Assembly (NCBI RefSeq): GCF_011388215.1
Contig: NZ_CP049989.1
Span: 3,100,001 to 3,164,000, forward strand
Direction: 5' to 3'
DNA length: 64,000 nucleotides
Source: Hydrogenophaga crocea
Lineage (GTDB): Bacteria; Pseudomonadota; Gammaproteobacteria; Burkholderiales; Burkholderiaceae_C
The notes under the pieces are model-generated. The model saw only the letters and a list, made by a program, of their open reading frames with translations, was not told the DNA's origin and did no database searches. A program made the translations under genes and the position numbers. Below are positions 1 through 9,801 of the stretch, in pieces (within the stretch, counting starts at the first letter, position 1; each line of letters opens with the position of its first letter).

Positions 1-198
1 CGCGCCGCGCGGCCCGCGGCCGGCCTGGCGCGCACCCTGGGCCGCACCGTCATCACCACCTACGGCCGCGACTTCGCCACCGCCAACACCGAGTTCCACC
101 GCAGCGGCAGCGACCGCGTGGGCCGCCAGAGCCAGACCTGGCTGCGCACGCCCGAAGGCTGGCGCGTGGTGGCCGCCCACGTGAGCCTGCTGGCCTGA
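1..198 (+). CDS. AtzH/HpxZ-like protein (DUF3225), C-terminal fragment
   Basis: Only the last 65 residues are inside the window; the 5' end is cut by the window edge. The visible part has the pattern [17 protein letters not shown], then GRQSQTW and a [10 protein letters not shown] ending, which I recognise from the AtzH/HpxZ family of small SnoaL/KSI-fold proteins. Family members sit beside amidases of the AtzE (1-carboxybiuret hydrolase) or oxalurate pathways. That agrees with the biuret and triuret hydrolase-like genes downstream. It ends 37 bases before the binding-protein gene on the same strand, so it is probably part of the same operon. Whether it belongs to a carboxybiuret or an oxalurate pathway cannot be decided without the genes to the left. 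Confidence 0.75.
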   Translation, partial: RAARPAAGLARTLGRTVITTYGRDFATANTEFHRSGSDRVGRQSQTWLRTPEGWRVVAAHVSLLA

Positions 199-235
199 TT
201 CCCCCGCCCCATCCACCCCCACCGGAGCCTTCGCC

Positions 236-1342
236 ATGAGCCTTCTCCTGCCCAACCGCCGCGATTCGATCAAGACCCTGGCTGCGCTCGGCGCGGCCGC
301 CGCCTCGCCCCTGGCCTTCGCGCAGAAGCCGATCACGGTCGGCGTGATCTACGTCGGCCCGCGCGACGACTATGGCTACAACCAGGCCCAGGCCGAGGCC
401 GCGGCCCAGCTCAAGAAGATGCCCGGCGTGAAGGTGGTGGAGGAAGAGAACGTGCCCGAGACCGCCGCGGTGCAACGCACCATGACCGGCATGATCGCGC
501 AGGACGGCGCGAGCCTGATCTTCCCGACCTCGTTCGGCTACTTCGACCCGCACATGCTGGCCGTGGCCGCCAAGTACCCCGACGTGCGCTTCGCCCACTG
601 CGGCGGCATGTGGACCGAAGGCAAGCACCCCAAGAACACCGCGAGCTTCTTCGGCTACATCGACGAGTGCCAGTACCTCAACGGCGTGATCGCCGCGCAC
701 ATGAGCAAGAGCGGCAAGCTCGGTTTCATCGCGGCCAAGCCGATCCCGCAGGTGCTGCGCAACATCAACGCCTTCACCATGGGCGCGCGCTCGGTCAAGC
801 CCGGCATCACCACCAGCGTGATCTTCACCGGCGACTGGTCGATGCCGGTGAAAGAGGCCGAGGCCACGAACAGCCTCGCCGACCAGGGCGTGGACGTGTT
901 CACCATGCACGTGGACGGCCCCAAGGTGATCGTGGAAACCGCGGCCAAGCGCGGCAAGATGGTCTGCGGCTACCACGCCAGCCAGGCCAAGCTCGCGCCG
1001 CAGGCCTACCTCACCGGCGCCGAGTGGAACTGGCTCACCGCGTACACCACCTTCATCGAGGCCGCGCGCAGCGGCAAGCCGCACCCCAACTTCGTGCGCG
1101 GCGGCCTCAAGGAAGGCTTCGTCAAACCCTCGGCCTATGGCCCCGCCGTGACCGACGCCGCGAAGAAGCAGGCCGACGGCATCAAGGCGCAGATGGTCGC
1201 GGGCAGCTTCGACATCTTCAAGGGCCCGCTCAAGGACAACAAGGGCGCGACCGCGATCCCCGCGGGCAAGGCCTTCAAGCAGACCGATCTCGAGCTCGAG
1301 AAGATGAACTACCTGGTCGAAGGCGTCATCGGCAGCGTCTGA
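236..1342 (+). CDS. BMP-family ABC transporter substrate-binding protein
   Basis: Periplasmic binding protein of 368 residues. The N-terminus carries a twin-arginine-like segment (NRRDSIK, residues 7-13), a hydrophobic stretch and an Ala-rich cleavage region ending in LAFAQ, so export is likely, possibly by Tat. The mature part begins with ITVGVIYVGPRDDYGYNQ, typical of the BMP/PnrA-like family that binds nucleosides, purines or related N-rich heterocycles. Two permease genes and a double ATPase gene follow, with two cysteine hydrolases mixed in. The natural ligand is therefore probably a ureide such as triuret or biuret, or a purine breakdown product. The ligand is inference; the family call is firm. 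Confidence 0.9.
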   Translation: MSLLLPNRRDSIKTLAALGAAAASPLAFAQKPITVGVIYVGPRDDYGYNQAQAEAAAQLKKMPGVKVVEEENVPETAAVQRTMTGMIAQDGASLIFPTSFGYFDPHMLAVAAKYPDVRFAHCGGMWTEGKHPKNTASFFGYIDECQYLNGVIAAHMSKSGKLGFIAAKPIPQVLRNINAFTMGARSVKPGITTSVIFTGDWSMPVKEAEATNSLADQGVDVFTMHVDGPKVIVETAAKRGKMVCGYHASQAKLAPQAYLTGAEWNWLTAYTTFIEAARSGKPHPNFVRGGLKEGFVKPSAYGPAVTDAAKKQADGIKAQMVAGSFDIFKGPLKDNKGATAIPAGKAFKQTDLELEKMNYLVEGVIGSV

Positions 1343-1355
1343 GCAGGCCCACGCC

Positions 1356-2465
1356 ATGCGCGACGCCCTCGCCGCCATCGCCCTGCCCACCGGCGCCATC
1401 GTGGCCGCGCTTGGCGTGTTCGGCCTCATCGTGTCCTTCGCGGGCGTGGACCCGGTGGCCGTGTGGGTGCTGCTGTTCAAGGGCGCGTTCGGCGACGCGT
1501 TCTCGTGGCAGAACACGCTGCAGCGCGCCGCGCCGCTGATGCTCACCGCGCTCTGCGTGGCCCTGCCCGCGCGCGCCGGTCTCACGGTGATCGGCGGCGA
1601 AGGCGCGCTGGTGCTGGGCGGCCTGGCCTGCGCGGCGCTCGCGCACGCGCTGCCGCTGCCCGCCAACGCCGTGGGCACGGTGCTGGTGTGCGCCGCGGGC
1701 GCGCTCGCGGGCGGCCTGTGGATCGCGCTCGCAGGCTGGCTGCGCCAGGTCCGCGGCATCAACGAGACCATCAGCAGCCTCTTGCTGGCCTACGTCGCCA
1801 TCGGCCTGTTCAAGCACCTGGTGGAGGGGCCGCTGCGCGATCCCGCGAGCCTGAACAAGCCGTCCACGCCCGCGCTGGGCGAGGGCCTGCTGATCGGCAC
1901 CATCGCGGGCTCGGACGTGCACTGGGGCCTGGTGGTGGGCACCCTGGCCTGCCTGCTGGCAGGCCTGTGGCTGCGCTTCACGCCCTCGGGCTTCTCGGTG
2001 TGCGTGGTGGGCGGCAACCCGCGCGCGGCCCAGCTCGTGGGCCTGCCGGCCACGCGCCTGATCGTGCTGGCCTGTGCGCTCGGCGGCGCGGCCGCGGGCG
2101 TGGCGGGCGCGATCGAGGTGGCCGCGGTGCACACCAACGCCAACGCCTCGCTGATCGCGGGCTACGGCTACGCCGGCATCCTGGTGGCCTTCATCGCGCG
2201 GCACCAGCCGCTGGCCATCATTCCGGTGGCCATCCTGTTCGGCGGCTTCGGCGCCGCGGGCAGCCTGCTGCAACGCCGGCTCGGCCTGCCCGACGCCTCG
2301 GTGCTGCTGCTGCAAGGCATCGCCTTCGTGCTGATCCTCGCCAGCGAGGCGCTGCGCGAGCGCGACTGGAAACCGCTGCTCGCCGCGCTCGGGCGCTTCG
2401 GCCCGTCCGATCCCGTGCCCGTGGTGCTCGGCACGCCCGAGGCCCCGAAAGGAGAACCGCGATGA
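1356..2465 (+). CDS. ABC transporter permease, nucleoside/BMP type (first)
   Basis: Inner-membrane permease of 369 residues with about nine to ten hydrophobic segments and the BPD_transp_2 signature region around [15 protein letters not shown] and [10 protein letters not shown]. It would form the translocation pore with the product of the next gene. It begins 14 bases after the binding-protein gene, and its TGA overlaps the ATG of the next permease (ATGA), which implies translational coupling. The C-terminal tail after the last membrane segment is charged and Pro-rich. Confidence 0.9.
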   Translation: MRDALAAIALPTGAIVAALGVFGLIVSFAGVDPVAVWVLLFKGAFGDAFSWQNTLQRAAPLMLTALCVALPARAGLTVIGGEGALVLGGLACAALAHALPLPANAVGTVLVCAAGALAGGLWIALAGWLRQVRGINETISSLLLAYVAIGLFKHLVEGPLRDPASLNKPSTPALGEGLLIGTIAGSDVHWGLVVGTLACLLAGLWLRFTPSGFSVCVVGGNPRAAQLVGLPATRLIVLACALGGAAAGVAGAIEVAAVHTNANASLIAGYGYAGILVAFIARHQPLAIIPVAILFGGFGAAGSLLQRRLGLPDASVLLLQGIAFVLILASEALRERDWKPLLAALGRFGPSDPVPVVLGTPEAPKGEPR

Positions 2466-3382
2466 GCGCCGAACAATGGCTGATCCTGGTCAGCGGCATC
2501 GTGGGCGGGGCGCTGCGCGTGGGCGTGCCCTTCCTGTTCGTGAGCCTGGGCGAGTGCCTCACCGAAAAGGGCGGGCGCATCAACCTGGGCCTGGAGGGCG
2601 TGCTGGTGCTGTCGGCCATGGCGGCCTTCGGCGCCTCCTACCTCAGCGGCTCGCCCTGGGTCGGCGTGCTCGCGGCCGCGGCCGTGGGCGCGCTGCTGGC
2701 CACGCTGCACGGCCTGCTGTGCGCGTTGCCGCGCGTGAACGACATCGCCACCGGCATCGCGCTCATGCTGCTCGGCATGGGGCTGGCCTTCTACCTCGGC
2801 AAACCGCTGATCCAGCCGCAGGCGGCGCAGCTGCCCGCGATCCCGCTGGGCTTCTGGAGCGACGCGCCCGCGGTGCGCTCGGCGCTGCAGATCAACCCGC
2901 TGCTGCCGCTGGGCGTGCTGCTGGCGCTGGCCATGGCCTGGGGCTTCACCCACACGCGCGCCGGCCTGCTGGTGCGGCTCGCGGGCGACTCGGCCCACGC
3001 GGCGCGCGCGCTCGGTTATTCGGTGCCGGGCATCCGGCTCGCGGCCACGGCCGCGGGCGGCTGCATCGCCGGCCTGGGCGGGGCCTCGCTCACGCTGTTC
3101 TACCCCGGCAGCTGGAACGAGGGCATCTCCAGCGGCCAGGGCCTGATCGCGGTGGCGCTGGTGATCTTCGCGCGCTGGAACCCGCTGCGCTGCGTGGGCG
3201 CGGCGCTGCTCTTCGGCGGCGCGGGCGCGATCGGCCCGGCGCTGCAATCGGTGGGCATCGGCTGGGGCTACCACCTCTTCAACACCCTGCCCTACGCGCT
3301 CACGCTGCTCATCCTGGTCCTCAGTTGCCGGCCCGGCCAGATCGTGCCGGGCAGCCCGACCGAGCTCTCCTCCAACCGCTGA
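2462..3382 (+). CDS. ABC transporter permease, nucleoside/BMP type (second)
   Basis: Second permease subunit, 306 residues, strongly hydrophobic. The segment [18 protein letters not shown] is the hallmark of the shorter BMP-type permease (NupQ/YufQ-like). The ATG at 2462 is chosen because it overlaps the upstream stop by four bases and leaves the complete family N-terminus; a longer reading frame upstream only reads through the first permease gene out of frame. It pairs with the 1356-2465 permease. Confidence 0.9.
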   Translation: MSAEQWLILVSGIVGGALRVGVPFLFVSLGECLTEKGGRINLGLEGVLVLSAMAAFGASYLSGSPWVGVLAAAAVGALLATLHGLLCALPRVNDIATGIALMLLGMGLAFYLGKPLIQPQAAQLPAIPLGFWSDAPAVRSALQINPLLPLGVLLALAMAWGFTHTRAGLLVRLAGDSAHAARALGYSVPGIRLAATAAGGCIAGLGGASLTLFYPGSWNEGISSGQGLIAVALVIFARWNPLRCVGAALLFGGAGAIGPALQSVGIGWGYHLFNTLPYALTLLILVLSCRPGQIVPGSPTELSSNR

Positions 3383-3396
3383 ACGCCCCTGCCGCC

Positions 3397-4086
3397 ATGG
3401 AACGATTCGTCGACGCCCACCCCTACGCCTGGCCCTGGAACGGCGACCTGCGCCCCGACAACACCGCGCTCATCGCGATCGACATGCAGACCGACTTCTG
3501 CGGTGTCGGCGGTTACGTGGACAAGATGGGCTACGACATCTCGCTCACCCGCGCGCCCATCGAACCCCTGCAGGCCACCATGGCCGCGATGCGCCGCGCG
3601 GGCTACGCGGTGATGCACACCCGCGAAGGCCACCGGCCCGACCTGTCGGACCTGCCCGCCAACAAGCGCTGGCGCTCGCGCCAGATCGGCACCGGCGGCG
3701 TGGGCATCGGCGACGACGGGCCCTGCGGCCGCATCCTGGTGCGCGGCGAGCCGGGCTGGGAGCTCATTCCCGAGCTCGCGCCGCTGCCTGGCGAGGTGGT
3801 GATCGACAAGCCCGGCAAGGGCTCGTTCTGCGCCACCGACCTCGAGCTCATCCTGCGCACCCGCGGCATCCAGAACCTGGTGCTCGCCGGCATCACCACC
3901 GACGTGTGCGTGCACACCACCATGCGCGAGGCCAACGACCGCGGCTTCGAATGCCTGCTGCTGTCCGACTGCACCGCCGCGACCGACCGCGGCAACCACG
4001 AGGCCGCGCTGAAGATGATCACCATGCAGGGCGGCGTGTTCGGCGCCCATGCCCCCTCGGCCGCCCTGCTGGCGGCGCTGGCATGA
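3397..4086 (+). CDS. biuH: cysteine hydrolase, probable biuret amidohydrolase
   Basis: Isochorismatase-like cysteine hydrolase of 229 residues. The triad is visible as D29 (IDMQTDF), K138 (IDKPGKGSF) and C171 (TTDVCVH). From memory the sequence follows Rhizobium BiuH almost motif for motif: a PYxWPxNG N-terminus, DFCGxGGYVDx[22 protein letters not shown] and MREANDRG. BiuH hydrolyses biuret to allophanate and ammonia. RutB (ureidoacrylate) is the main alternative, but the N-terminal region fits BiuH better. The gene follows the permease by 14 bases and its stop overlaps the start of the ATPase gene, so it is embedded in the transport operon. The substrate is an inference from similarity and context. 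Confidence 0.75.
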   Translation: MERFVDAHPYAWPWNGDLRPDNTALIAIDMQTDFCGVGGYVDKMGYDISLTRAPIEPLQATMAAMRRAGYAVMHTREGHRPDLSDLPANKRWRSRQIGTGGVGIGDDGPCGRILVRGEPGWELIPELAPLPGEVVIDKPGKGSFCATDLELILRTRGIQNLVLAGITTDVCVHTTMREANDRGFECLLLSDCTAATDRGNHEAALKMITMQGGVFGAHAPSAALLAALA

Positions 4087-5675
4087 GCGCCGACAGGAAC
4101 GTCGACGGCCCCGCCGCGCCCATCGGCGGCCTGCCCCCGGGCCAGGGCGCGATGGCGCTCGAGACCTACGGCCTGGGCATGCGCTTCGGCCGTTTCGATG
4201 CGCTGCAGGACGTGGGCCTGAAGGTGGCGCCGGGCACGGTGCACGCGCTGCTGGGCGAGAACGGCGCGGGCAAGAGCACGCTGGTGAAGTGCGTGGCGGG
4301 CTTCCAGCGGCCCACCAGCGGCAGCATCCTGATCGATGGCCGCGAACAGGCGGTGGCCAACCCGGTGGTGGCGCGCGGCCTGGGCATCGGCATGGTCTAC
4401 CAGCACTTCACGCTGGCGCCGGGCATGACGGTGGCCGAGAACCTGCTGCTCGCGGGCGGCCAGTTGGGCGCGGCCATCGACTGGCGGCGCGAGCGCGCGA
4501 AGCTCGAGGCCTTCCTGCAGACGGTGCCGTTCCGGCTCGACCTCGACGCGCGCCCGCAGGCCCTGGCCGCGGGCGAGAAGCAGAAGCTCGAACTGCTCAA
4601 GCAGCTCTACCTGCGCCCGCGCCTGCTGATCCTGGACGAGCCGACCTCGGTGCTCACGCCGCAGGAGGCCGACGAGGTGCTGGGCCACGTGCGCGGCTTT
4701 GCGCTCAGCGGCCTGTGCACCGTGCTCATCATCACCCACAAGTTCCGCGAGGTCATGGCCTATGCCGACGACGTGACCGTGCTGCGCCGGGGCCGCGCGG
4801 TGCACCACGGGGCGGTGCTCGACACCGACCCGGCACGCCTGGCCGAGGCCATGGTGGGCGACGCCGCGGCCTCCCCGTCGCCGATCCCGGGCGCCCCCCG
4901 CGCGGCGCCCGCCGCCGGCGCGCCCGAGGCGCCGCCCGCGCTCGAGGTGCGCGCCCTGCGCGTGCTGGGCGACCGCGGCACGCTCGCGGTGCACGACCTC
5001 AGCCTGCGCGTGGCGCCCGGCGAAATCCTGGGCGTGGCGGGCGTGTCGGGCAACGGCCAGCGCGAGCTGGTGGAGGCCCTGGTGGGCCAGCGTCCGCGCG
5101 CCGGCGGCGAGGTGCGCGTGCAGGGCGAAAGCTATGCCGCCAGCCGCACCGAGAACCACCGCCTGAAGGTGCGCAGCCTGCCCGAGGAGCCGCTGCGCAA
5201 CGCCTGCGTGGGTGAACTCTCGGTGGCGCAGAACATGGCGCTGCGCGACTTCGATCGCGCGCCGCTGTGCCGCGGCGGCCGGCTGCGTTTTGCCGAATGG
5301 CGCCGCCGCGCGCGCGACTGGATCGCCGAGTACGGCGTGAAGACGCAGGGCGAGAACGCGCCCATCCGCAGCCTCTCGGGCGGCAACGTGCAGCGCGCGG
5401 TGCTCGCGCGCGAGCTGCACGGCGAGATCAGCGTGCTGATCGCGGCCAACCCGGTGTTCGGGCTCGACTTCGCCGCGGTGCGCGAGATCCACGGCCGGCT
5501 GCGCGGCGTGCGCCAGCAGGGCGGCGCCGTGCTGCTGATCAGCGAAGACCTCGACGAACTGCTGGAGCTCGCCGACCGCATCGTGGTGATGAGCGAGGGC
5601 CGGGTGTCGTTCGAAACCCCGGCCGCACAGGCCGACCGCAAGACCCTGGGGGCCCACATGGGCGGAGGCCACTGA
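4083..5675 (+). CDS. ABC transporter double ATP-binding protein
   Basis: A 530-residue protein with two nucleotide-binding domains, as in nucleoside and sugar importers of this class. The first has Walker [10 protein letters not shown], a signature of the form [10 protein letters not shown] and Walker [10 protein letters not shown]. The second has GVSGNGQRE, signature LSGGNVQR and the degenerate Walker B ANPVFGLD usual in these fused ATPases. A Pro/Ala-rich linker of about 30 residues joins them. The ATG overlaps the stop of the biuret hydrolase-like gene by four bases, and the TGA shares one base with the ATG of the next hydrolase. It energises the two permeases upstream. Confidence 0.92.
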   Translation: MSADRNVDGPAAPIGGLPPGQGAMALETYGLGMRFGRFDALQDVGLKVAPGTVHALLGENGAGKSTLVKCVAGFQRPTSGSILIDGREQAVANPVVARGLGIGMVYQHFTLAPGMTVAENLLLAGGQLGAAIDWRRERAKLEAFLQTVPFRLDLDARPQALAAGEKQKLELLKQLYLRPRLLILDEPTSVLTPQEADEVLGHVRGFALSGLCTVLIITHKFREVMAYADDVTVLRRGRAVHHGAVLDTDPARLAEAMVGDAAASPSPIPGAPRAAPAAGAPEAPPALEVRALRVLGDRGTLAVHDLSLRVAPGEILGVAGVSGNGQRELVEALVGQRPRAGGEVRVQGESYAASRTENHRLKVRSLPEEPLRNACVGELSVAQNMALRDFDRAPLCRGGRLRFAEWRRRARDWIAEYGVKTQGENAPIRSLSGGNVQRAVLARELHGEISVLIAANPVFGLDFAAVREIHGRLRGVRQQGGAVLLISEDLDELLELADRIVVMSEGRVSFETPAAQADRKTLGAHMGGGH

Positions 5676-6352
5676 TGCCGATCGACGCACAACCCTTTGC
5701 CTTCGGGCTCGACTTCCCGCGCGCGGCGCTGGTCATCATCGACATGCAGCGCGATTTCGTGGAGCCCGGCGGCTTCGGCGAAACGCTGGGCAACGACGTG
5801 TCGCTGCTGCAGGCCATCGTGCCGGCGTGCGCCGCGGTGCTGCGGGCCTGGCGCGCCGCGGGCGGCGTGGTGGTGCACACGCGCGAGGCGCACCGGCCCG
5901 ACCTGTCGGATTGCCCGCCCGCCAAGCGCCTGCGCGGCAAGCCCAGCCTGCGCATCGGTGACGTGGGGCCCATGGGCCGCATCCTGATCGCGGGCGAGCC
6001 GGGCAACCAGATCATCGACGCGCTCGCGCCGGCGCCGGGCGAGCTGGTGATCGACAAGCCCGGCAAGGGCGCCTTCTACGCCACCGGCCTGCACGAGCGA
6101 TTGCAGGCGCTGGGGGTGACGCAGCTGGTGTTCATGGGCGTGACCACCGAGGTCTGCGTGCAGACCTCGATGCGCGAGGCCAACGACCGTGGCTACGACG
6201 CGCTGCTGCTCGAGGACTGCACCGAGAGCTACTTTCCGCACTTCAAGGCGGCGGCCATCGAGATGATCCGCGCGCAGGGCGCGATCGTGGGCTGGACCGC
6301 GCCGAGCCAGGCCCTGCTGGCCGCGCTGCCCCAGGCCGCGGTGCGCGCCTGA
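5675..6352 (+). CDS. trtA: cysteine hydrolase, probable triuret hydrolase
   Basis: Second isochorismatase-like hydrolase, 225 residues, clearly a paralogue of the one at 3397 but well diverged. The triad is D23 (IDMQRDF), K128 (IDKPGKGAF) and C161 (TTEVCVQ), with the same 33-residue K-to-C spacing. It keeps [10 protein letters not shown] and MREANDRG but lacks the BiuH N-terminal extension and the GGYVD block. Triuret hydrolase (TrtA) is a known relative of BiuH that turns triuret into carboxybiuret and ammonia and can be encoded near it; the paired arrangement here suggests that role. Another ureido-amide substrate is possible. It is translationally coupled to the ATPase gene (TGATG). Confidence 0.6.
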   Translation: MPIDAQPFAFGLDFPRAALVIIDMQRDFVEPGGFGETLGNDVSLLQAIVPACAAVLRAWRAAGGVVVHTREAHRPDLSDCPPAKRLRGKPSLRIGDVGPMGRILIAGEPGNQIIDALAPAPGELVIDKPGKGAFYATGLHERLQALGVTQLVFMGVTTEVCVQTSMREANDRGYDALLLEDCTESYFPHFKAAAIEMIRAQGAIVGWTAPSQALLAALPQAAVRA

Positions 6353-6398
6353 GGCGCAGAATCGCAGGCCACCGCCCCCTCCACCGACACGCGTCCCC

Positions 6399-7103
6399 GT
6401 GACCGCCCCCCGAACCCGCCGTCCCGCCACACCGCCGTCGCGCGCCGACGGCGTGTACGAACAGCTCAAGCGCGACATCGCCGACTTCCACCTGCTGCCG
6501 GGCGACCGCTTCACCGAGAACGAGTTGTGCGAGCGCCTGGGCGTGTCGCGCACGCCGGTGAGGCAGGCGCTGATCCGCCTGCAGCAGGAGGGCTTCGTGG
6601 AGGTGATGTTCCGCGCGGGCTGGCGCGTGCTGCCCTTCGACTTCAACCGCTTCGACCAGCTCTACGAACTGCGCCTGTTGCTCGAGACCGCGGCGGTGCA
6701 GCGCCTGTGCCAGCAGGACGGCCCGCCCGGCGCCCTGCTGCAGGGCCTGAAGGAGCAATGGATGGTGGCGGCGGCCGATCGCGAGACCGACCCGGCGCGG
6801 GTGGCCGCGATGGACGAGGCCTTCCACCAGGCGCTGGTGCGGGCCGCCGGCAACGACGAACTGTCGCGGGTGCACCAGGACGTGACCGAGCGCATCCGCA
6901 TCATCCGGCGGCTGGACTTCCTCAAGCCGGTGCGCATCGATGCGACCTACGACGAGCACGCCAAGATCCTGCGCGCGGTGCTGGCGCACAACGCCGACCG
7001 CGCGGCGCTGCTGCTGCGCACGCACATCCAGACCAGCCAGGTGGAGGTGCGCAAGATCACCCTGCACCAGGTGTTTCTGGCGCGGCAGACGCCGGGCGGG
7101 TGA
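6399..7103 (+). CDS. GntR family regulator, FCD (FadR) subfamily
   Basis: DNA-binding regulator of 234 residues with an N-terminal winged helix (PGDRFTENELCERLGVSRTP, residues about 32-51) and an all-helical FCD ligand domain (LYELRLLLETAAV onward). The start is GTG at 6399; no ATG precedes the helix-turn-helix. It lies 46 bases after the ureide operon on the same strand, so it is most simply read as the local regulator responding to the imported compound or a breakdown product. The operon promoter lies left of the window, so no operator can be shown. Confidence 0.88.
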   Translation: MTAPRTRRPATPPSRADGVYEQLKRDIADFHLLPGDRFTENELCERLGVSRTPVRQALIRLQQEGFVEVMFRAGWRVLPFDFNRFDQLYELRLLLETAAVQRLCQQDGPPGALLQGLKEQWMVAAADRETDPARVAAMDEAFHQALVRAAGNDELSRVHQDVTERIRIIRRLDFLKPVRIDATYDEHAKILRAVLAHNADRAALLLRTHIQTSQVEVRKITLHQVFLARQTPGG

Positions 7104-7107
7104 GCCG

Positions 7108-7127
7108 CGGCACGGGCACCCGTGCCG
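7108..7127. terminator. perfect inverted repeat after the GntR gene
   Basis: CGGCACGGG, CA, CCCGTGCCG: nine-base arms starting five bases after the GntR stop codon. The position suggests the transcription end of the ureide operon and insulation from the iron cluster. There is no T run, so it is not a textbook intrinsic terminator; an operator role is the alternative. Confidence 0.4.
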
Positions 7128-7163
7128 GCGCCCTGAAGAAACCCCGGCGCGCGATCTTAAGTT

Positions 7164-7185
7164 AATGCTAAGAATTATTCGCATT
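7164..7185 (+). promoter_or_regulatory. Fur box and promoter of the iron cluster
   Basis: AATGC and GCATT arms enclose TAAGAATTATTC; the reverse complement reads AATGCGAATAATTCTTAGCA, the usual look of a Fur box in beta- and gammaproteobacteria. It is AT-rich in an otherwise very GC-rich region. A -10-like hexamer TAGAAT follows at 7186-7191, so Fur would cover the promoter. Transcription would start near 7198, which argues against the ATG at 7199 and for the ATG at 7220. Confidence 0.75.
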
Positions 7186-7219
7186 TAGAATCCGGCGCAT
7201 GTCCACCCGGGAGACCCCC

Positions 7220-8374
7220 ATGCGCCTGAAGACCACCGCCGCCGCCGCCCTGCTCTCGCTCGCCCTCGCCGCCCCCGTGTTCGCCCAGACCGCGGCCACC
7301 CCGGCCAGCGTCGCCGCGCACTACGCCACCCTGGTTCACGCCAACTACGAGGACACCCTCAACGCCGCCAAGGCCCTGCAGGACGCCGTCAAGGCCCTGA
7401 CCGCCGCGCCCTCGCAGGCGAACCTCGACGCCGCCCGCAAGGCCTGGCTGGCCGCGCGCGAGTTCTACGGCCAGACCGAGGCCTTCCGCTTCTACGGCGG
7501 CCCGATCGACAACGACAACGGCCCCGAAGGCCGCCTCAACGCCTGGCCCATGGACGAGTCCTACGTCGACGCGGTGCAGGGCAAGGCCAACGCGGGCATC
7601 GTCAACAACCGCAAGCAGGCCATCACCAAGAAGGCGCTGTCGGCCCTCAACGAAAAAGGCGGCGAGGAAAACATCGCCACCGGCTGGCACGCCATCGAGT
7701 TCATGCTCTGGGGGCAGGACCTGTCCGAGACCGGCCCCGGCAACCGCAGCTTCGAGGACTTCGTCGACGGCAAGGCCCCCAACGCCGACCGCCGCCGCCA
7801 GTACCTGAACGTGGTCACCGAGCTGCTGGTCGACGACCTCGGCACCCTCGTGAAAGCCTGGGCCCCGAACGCGAAGAACAACTACCGCGCGCGCTTCGAA
7901 AAGGGCGGCAACGAGTCGCTGCGCAAGATGTTCGTCTCGCTGGGCTCGCTCTCGCGCGGCGAACTCGCGGGCGAACGCCTGGAAGTGGCGCTCGCCAGCC
8001 AGGACCAGGAGGACGAGCACAGCTGCTTCTCCGACAACACCCACCGCGACGCGGTGGCCAACGCCAAGGGCATCGAGAACGTGTGGCTGGGCCGCTACGT
8101 GCGCGCCGACGGCAGCACCCTGCAGGGCCCGAGCCTGCGCGACCTGGTGAACGCCAAGGACGCCGCGGTTGCCAGCAAGACCAGCCAGCAGATCCGCACC
8201 TCGGTGGAATCGGCCGAGGCCATTCCCGCGCCCTTCGACCGCGCGATCGTGATGGGCTCGGCGGGCCGGCCGAAGATCGAGGCCACCATCAAGAGCCTGA
8301 CCGCGCAGTCCAACGACATCGTGTCGGCGGCGGCCGCGATCGGCATCCAGAAACTCACGCTGGTGCAGCCGTGA
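7220..8374 (+). CDS. imelysin family protein (first)
   Basis: Exported imelysin (peptidase M75-like) of 384 residues, with signal peptide MRLKTTAAAALLSLALAAP and cleavage after VFA. It has the family GxHxxE motif as G155-W-H157-A-I-E160 (ATGWHAIEF). Imelysins are periplasmic or surface proteins linked to iron supply; despite the name, peptidase activity is doubtful. The start is taken at 7220, not 7199, because GGGAGA at 7209-7214 is well placed and the probable transcription start lies just before 7199. It is the first gene of a four-gene Fur-box cluster, and its stop overlaps the GTG of the next gene. Confidence 0.88.
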   Translation: MRLKTTAAAALLSLALAAPVFAQTAATPASVAAHYATLVHANYEDTLNAAKALQDAVKALTAAPSQANLDAARKAWLAAREFYGQTEAFRFYGGPIDNDNGPEGRLNAWPMDESYVDAVQGKANAGIVNNRKQAITKKALSALNEKGGEENIATGWHAIEFMLWGQDLSETGPGNRSFEDFVDGKAPNADRRRQYLNVVTELLVDDLGTLVKAWAPNAKNNYRARFEKGGNESLRKMFVSLGSLSRGELAGERLEVALASQDQEDEHSCFSDNTHRDAVANAKGIENVWLGRYVRADGSTLQGPSLRDLVNAKDAAVASKTSQQIRTSVESAEAIPAPFDRAIVMGSAGRPKIEATIKSLTAQSNDIVSAAAAIGIQKLTLVQP

Positions 8375-9801
8375 AGCGCGCGGCGGCGGTGCTGGGCCTG
8401 GCCATGGCGGTGGCCACCACGGTCGCGGCGGTGTCCGCGCCCGACGACGCCGCCACCGATGCGCCGGGCGAAAAGCCCGGCGGCGAGACCACCGTGTGGG
8501 CCACGGGCCAGAACGCGTTTTCGTTTCCCGCGGCCAACCTCAGCGATCCCGAGCGCACGCGCTTCGTGATCGGCAATTCCTTCTTCAAGCGCAACTGGGT
8601 CGAAGCGCCCGCGAGCACCAAGGCGCGCGACGGCCTGGGCCCCAACTTCATCGCGCGCTCCTGCGGCGCCTGCCATGCCATGGACGGCCGCGGCGAGCCG
8701 CCGTCGTGGCGGCGCGGCCTGTCCGACGAGAGCCCGCTCGCGCTGCTGATCCGCCTCTCGGTGCCGGGTACCGACGAACACGGCGGCCCGCGCCACGACC
8801 CGGTGTACGGCGACCAGCTCAACACCTCGGCGGTGCAAGGCGTGAAGCCCGAGGGCCGCGTGCGCCTGCGCTGGAGCGCGGTGCACGGGCGTTTTGCCGA
8901 CGGCACGCGCTACACGCTGCAAAAGCCCGAGTACGTGATCGACCGCCTCGCCTACGGCCCGTTCGCGCCCGGCATCATGACCAGCCCGCGCGTCGCGCCG
9001 CAGATGATCGGCGTGGGCCTGCTCGAGGCCATTCCCGAACAGGCCATCCTGGACAACGCGCGCGCGCAGGCCGAGGCAGACGGCCCGATCAAGGGCCAGC
9101 CCAACCGCGTGTGGGACGTGTTCGCGCAGCGCGAGATGCTGGGCCGCTTCGGCTGGAAGGCCAACGTGGCCACGCTCGCGCACCAGACCGCGGGCGCCTT
9201 CCACGGCGACATCGGCATCACCTCGGCGCAGTTCCCGCACGAAACCTGCACGCCCACGCAGACCGACTGCCTGGCCGCGCCCACCGGCGCGCGCAACGGC
9301 CAGCCCGAGATCGACGCCAAGACCCTCGACGACGTGGTGTTCTACCAGGCCACGCTCGCGCCGCCCGCGCGCCGCAATGCCCGCGATCCGCAGGTGCTGC
9401 GCGGCCAGCAGCTGTTCGCGCAGGCGCAGTGCGCGGTCTGCCACCGGCCCTCGTACACCACCGCCGAAGGCCCGTTCCCGCGACTCACCAGCCCGGCGCT
9501 CAAGGGACAGACCATCTGGCCCTACACCGACCTGCTGCTGCACGACATGGGCGAGGCACTGGCCGATGGCCGCCCCGACTTCCTCGCCAACGGCCGCCAG
9601 TGGAAGACGCCGCCGCTGTGGGGCATCGGCCTGTTCAAGGACGTGAACGGCCACACCAAACTGCTGCACGACGGCCGCGCCAACGGCGTGCTCGAAGCGG
9701 TGCTGTGGCACGGCGGCGAGGCCGAGGCCAGCAAGCAGCAGGTGCTGGGGTTCAGCGAGGCCGACCGCCGCGCGCTCGTGAAATTCGTGGAGAGCCTGTG
9801 A
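8371..9801 (+). CDS. di-heme oxidoreductase family protein (DUF1111)
   Basis: Exported c-type cytochrome of 476 residues with a GTG start overlapping the upstream stop and a hydrophobic leader (VLGLAMAVATTVAAVSA). Two heme c sites are visible: C98-GA-C101-H102 and C354-AV-C357-H358. The layout matches the 'thiol oxidoreductase'/DHOR family related to MauG and cytochrome c peroxidases. Neighbours of this type in iron-regulated imelysin clusters suggest a role in handling iron redox state or an iron carrier in the periplasm; this role is not established. TGATG couples it to the next gene. Confidence 0.88.
   Translation: MKRAAAVLGLAMAVATTVAAVSAPDDAATDAPGEKPGGETTVWATGQNAFSFPAANLSDPERTRFVIGNSFFKRNWVEAPASTKARDGLGPNFIARSCGACHAMDGRGEPPSWRRGLSDESPLALLIRLSVPGTDEHGGPRHDPVYGDQLNTSAVQGVKPEGRVRLRWSAVHGRFADGTRYTLQKPEYVIDRLAYGPFAPGIMTSPRVAPQMIGVGLLEAIPEQAILDNARAQAEADGPIKGQPNRVWDVFAQREMLGRFGWKANVATLAHQTAGAFHGDIGITSAQFPHETCTPTQTDCLAAPTGARNGQPEIDAKTLDDVVFYQATLAPPARRNARDPQVLRGQQLFAQAQCAVCHRPSYTTAEGPFPRLTSPALKGQTIWPYTDLLLHDMGEALADGRPDFLANGRQWKTPPLWGIGLFKDVNGHTKLLHDGRANGVLEAVLWHGGEAEASKQQVLGFSEADRRALVKFVESL

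Noticed and set aside
7199..7219. ATG at 7199 as start of the first imelysin
   Set aside because: It would put seven extra residues before a normal signal peptide and lies at the predicted transcription start; the ATG at 7220 has an SD and a typical leader.
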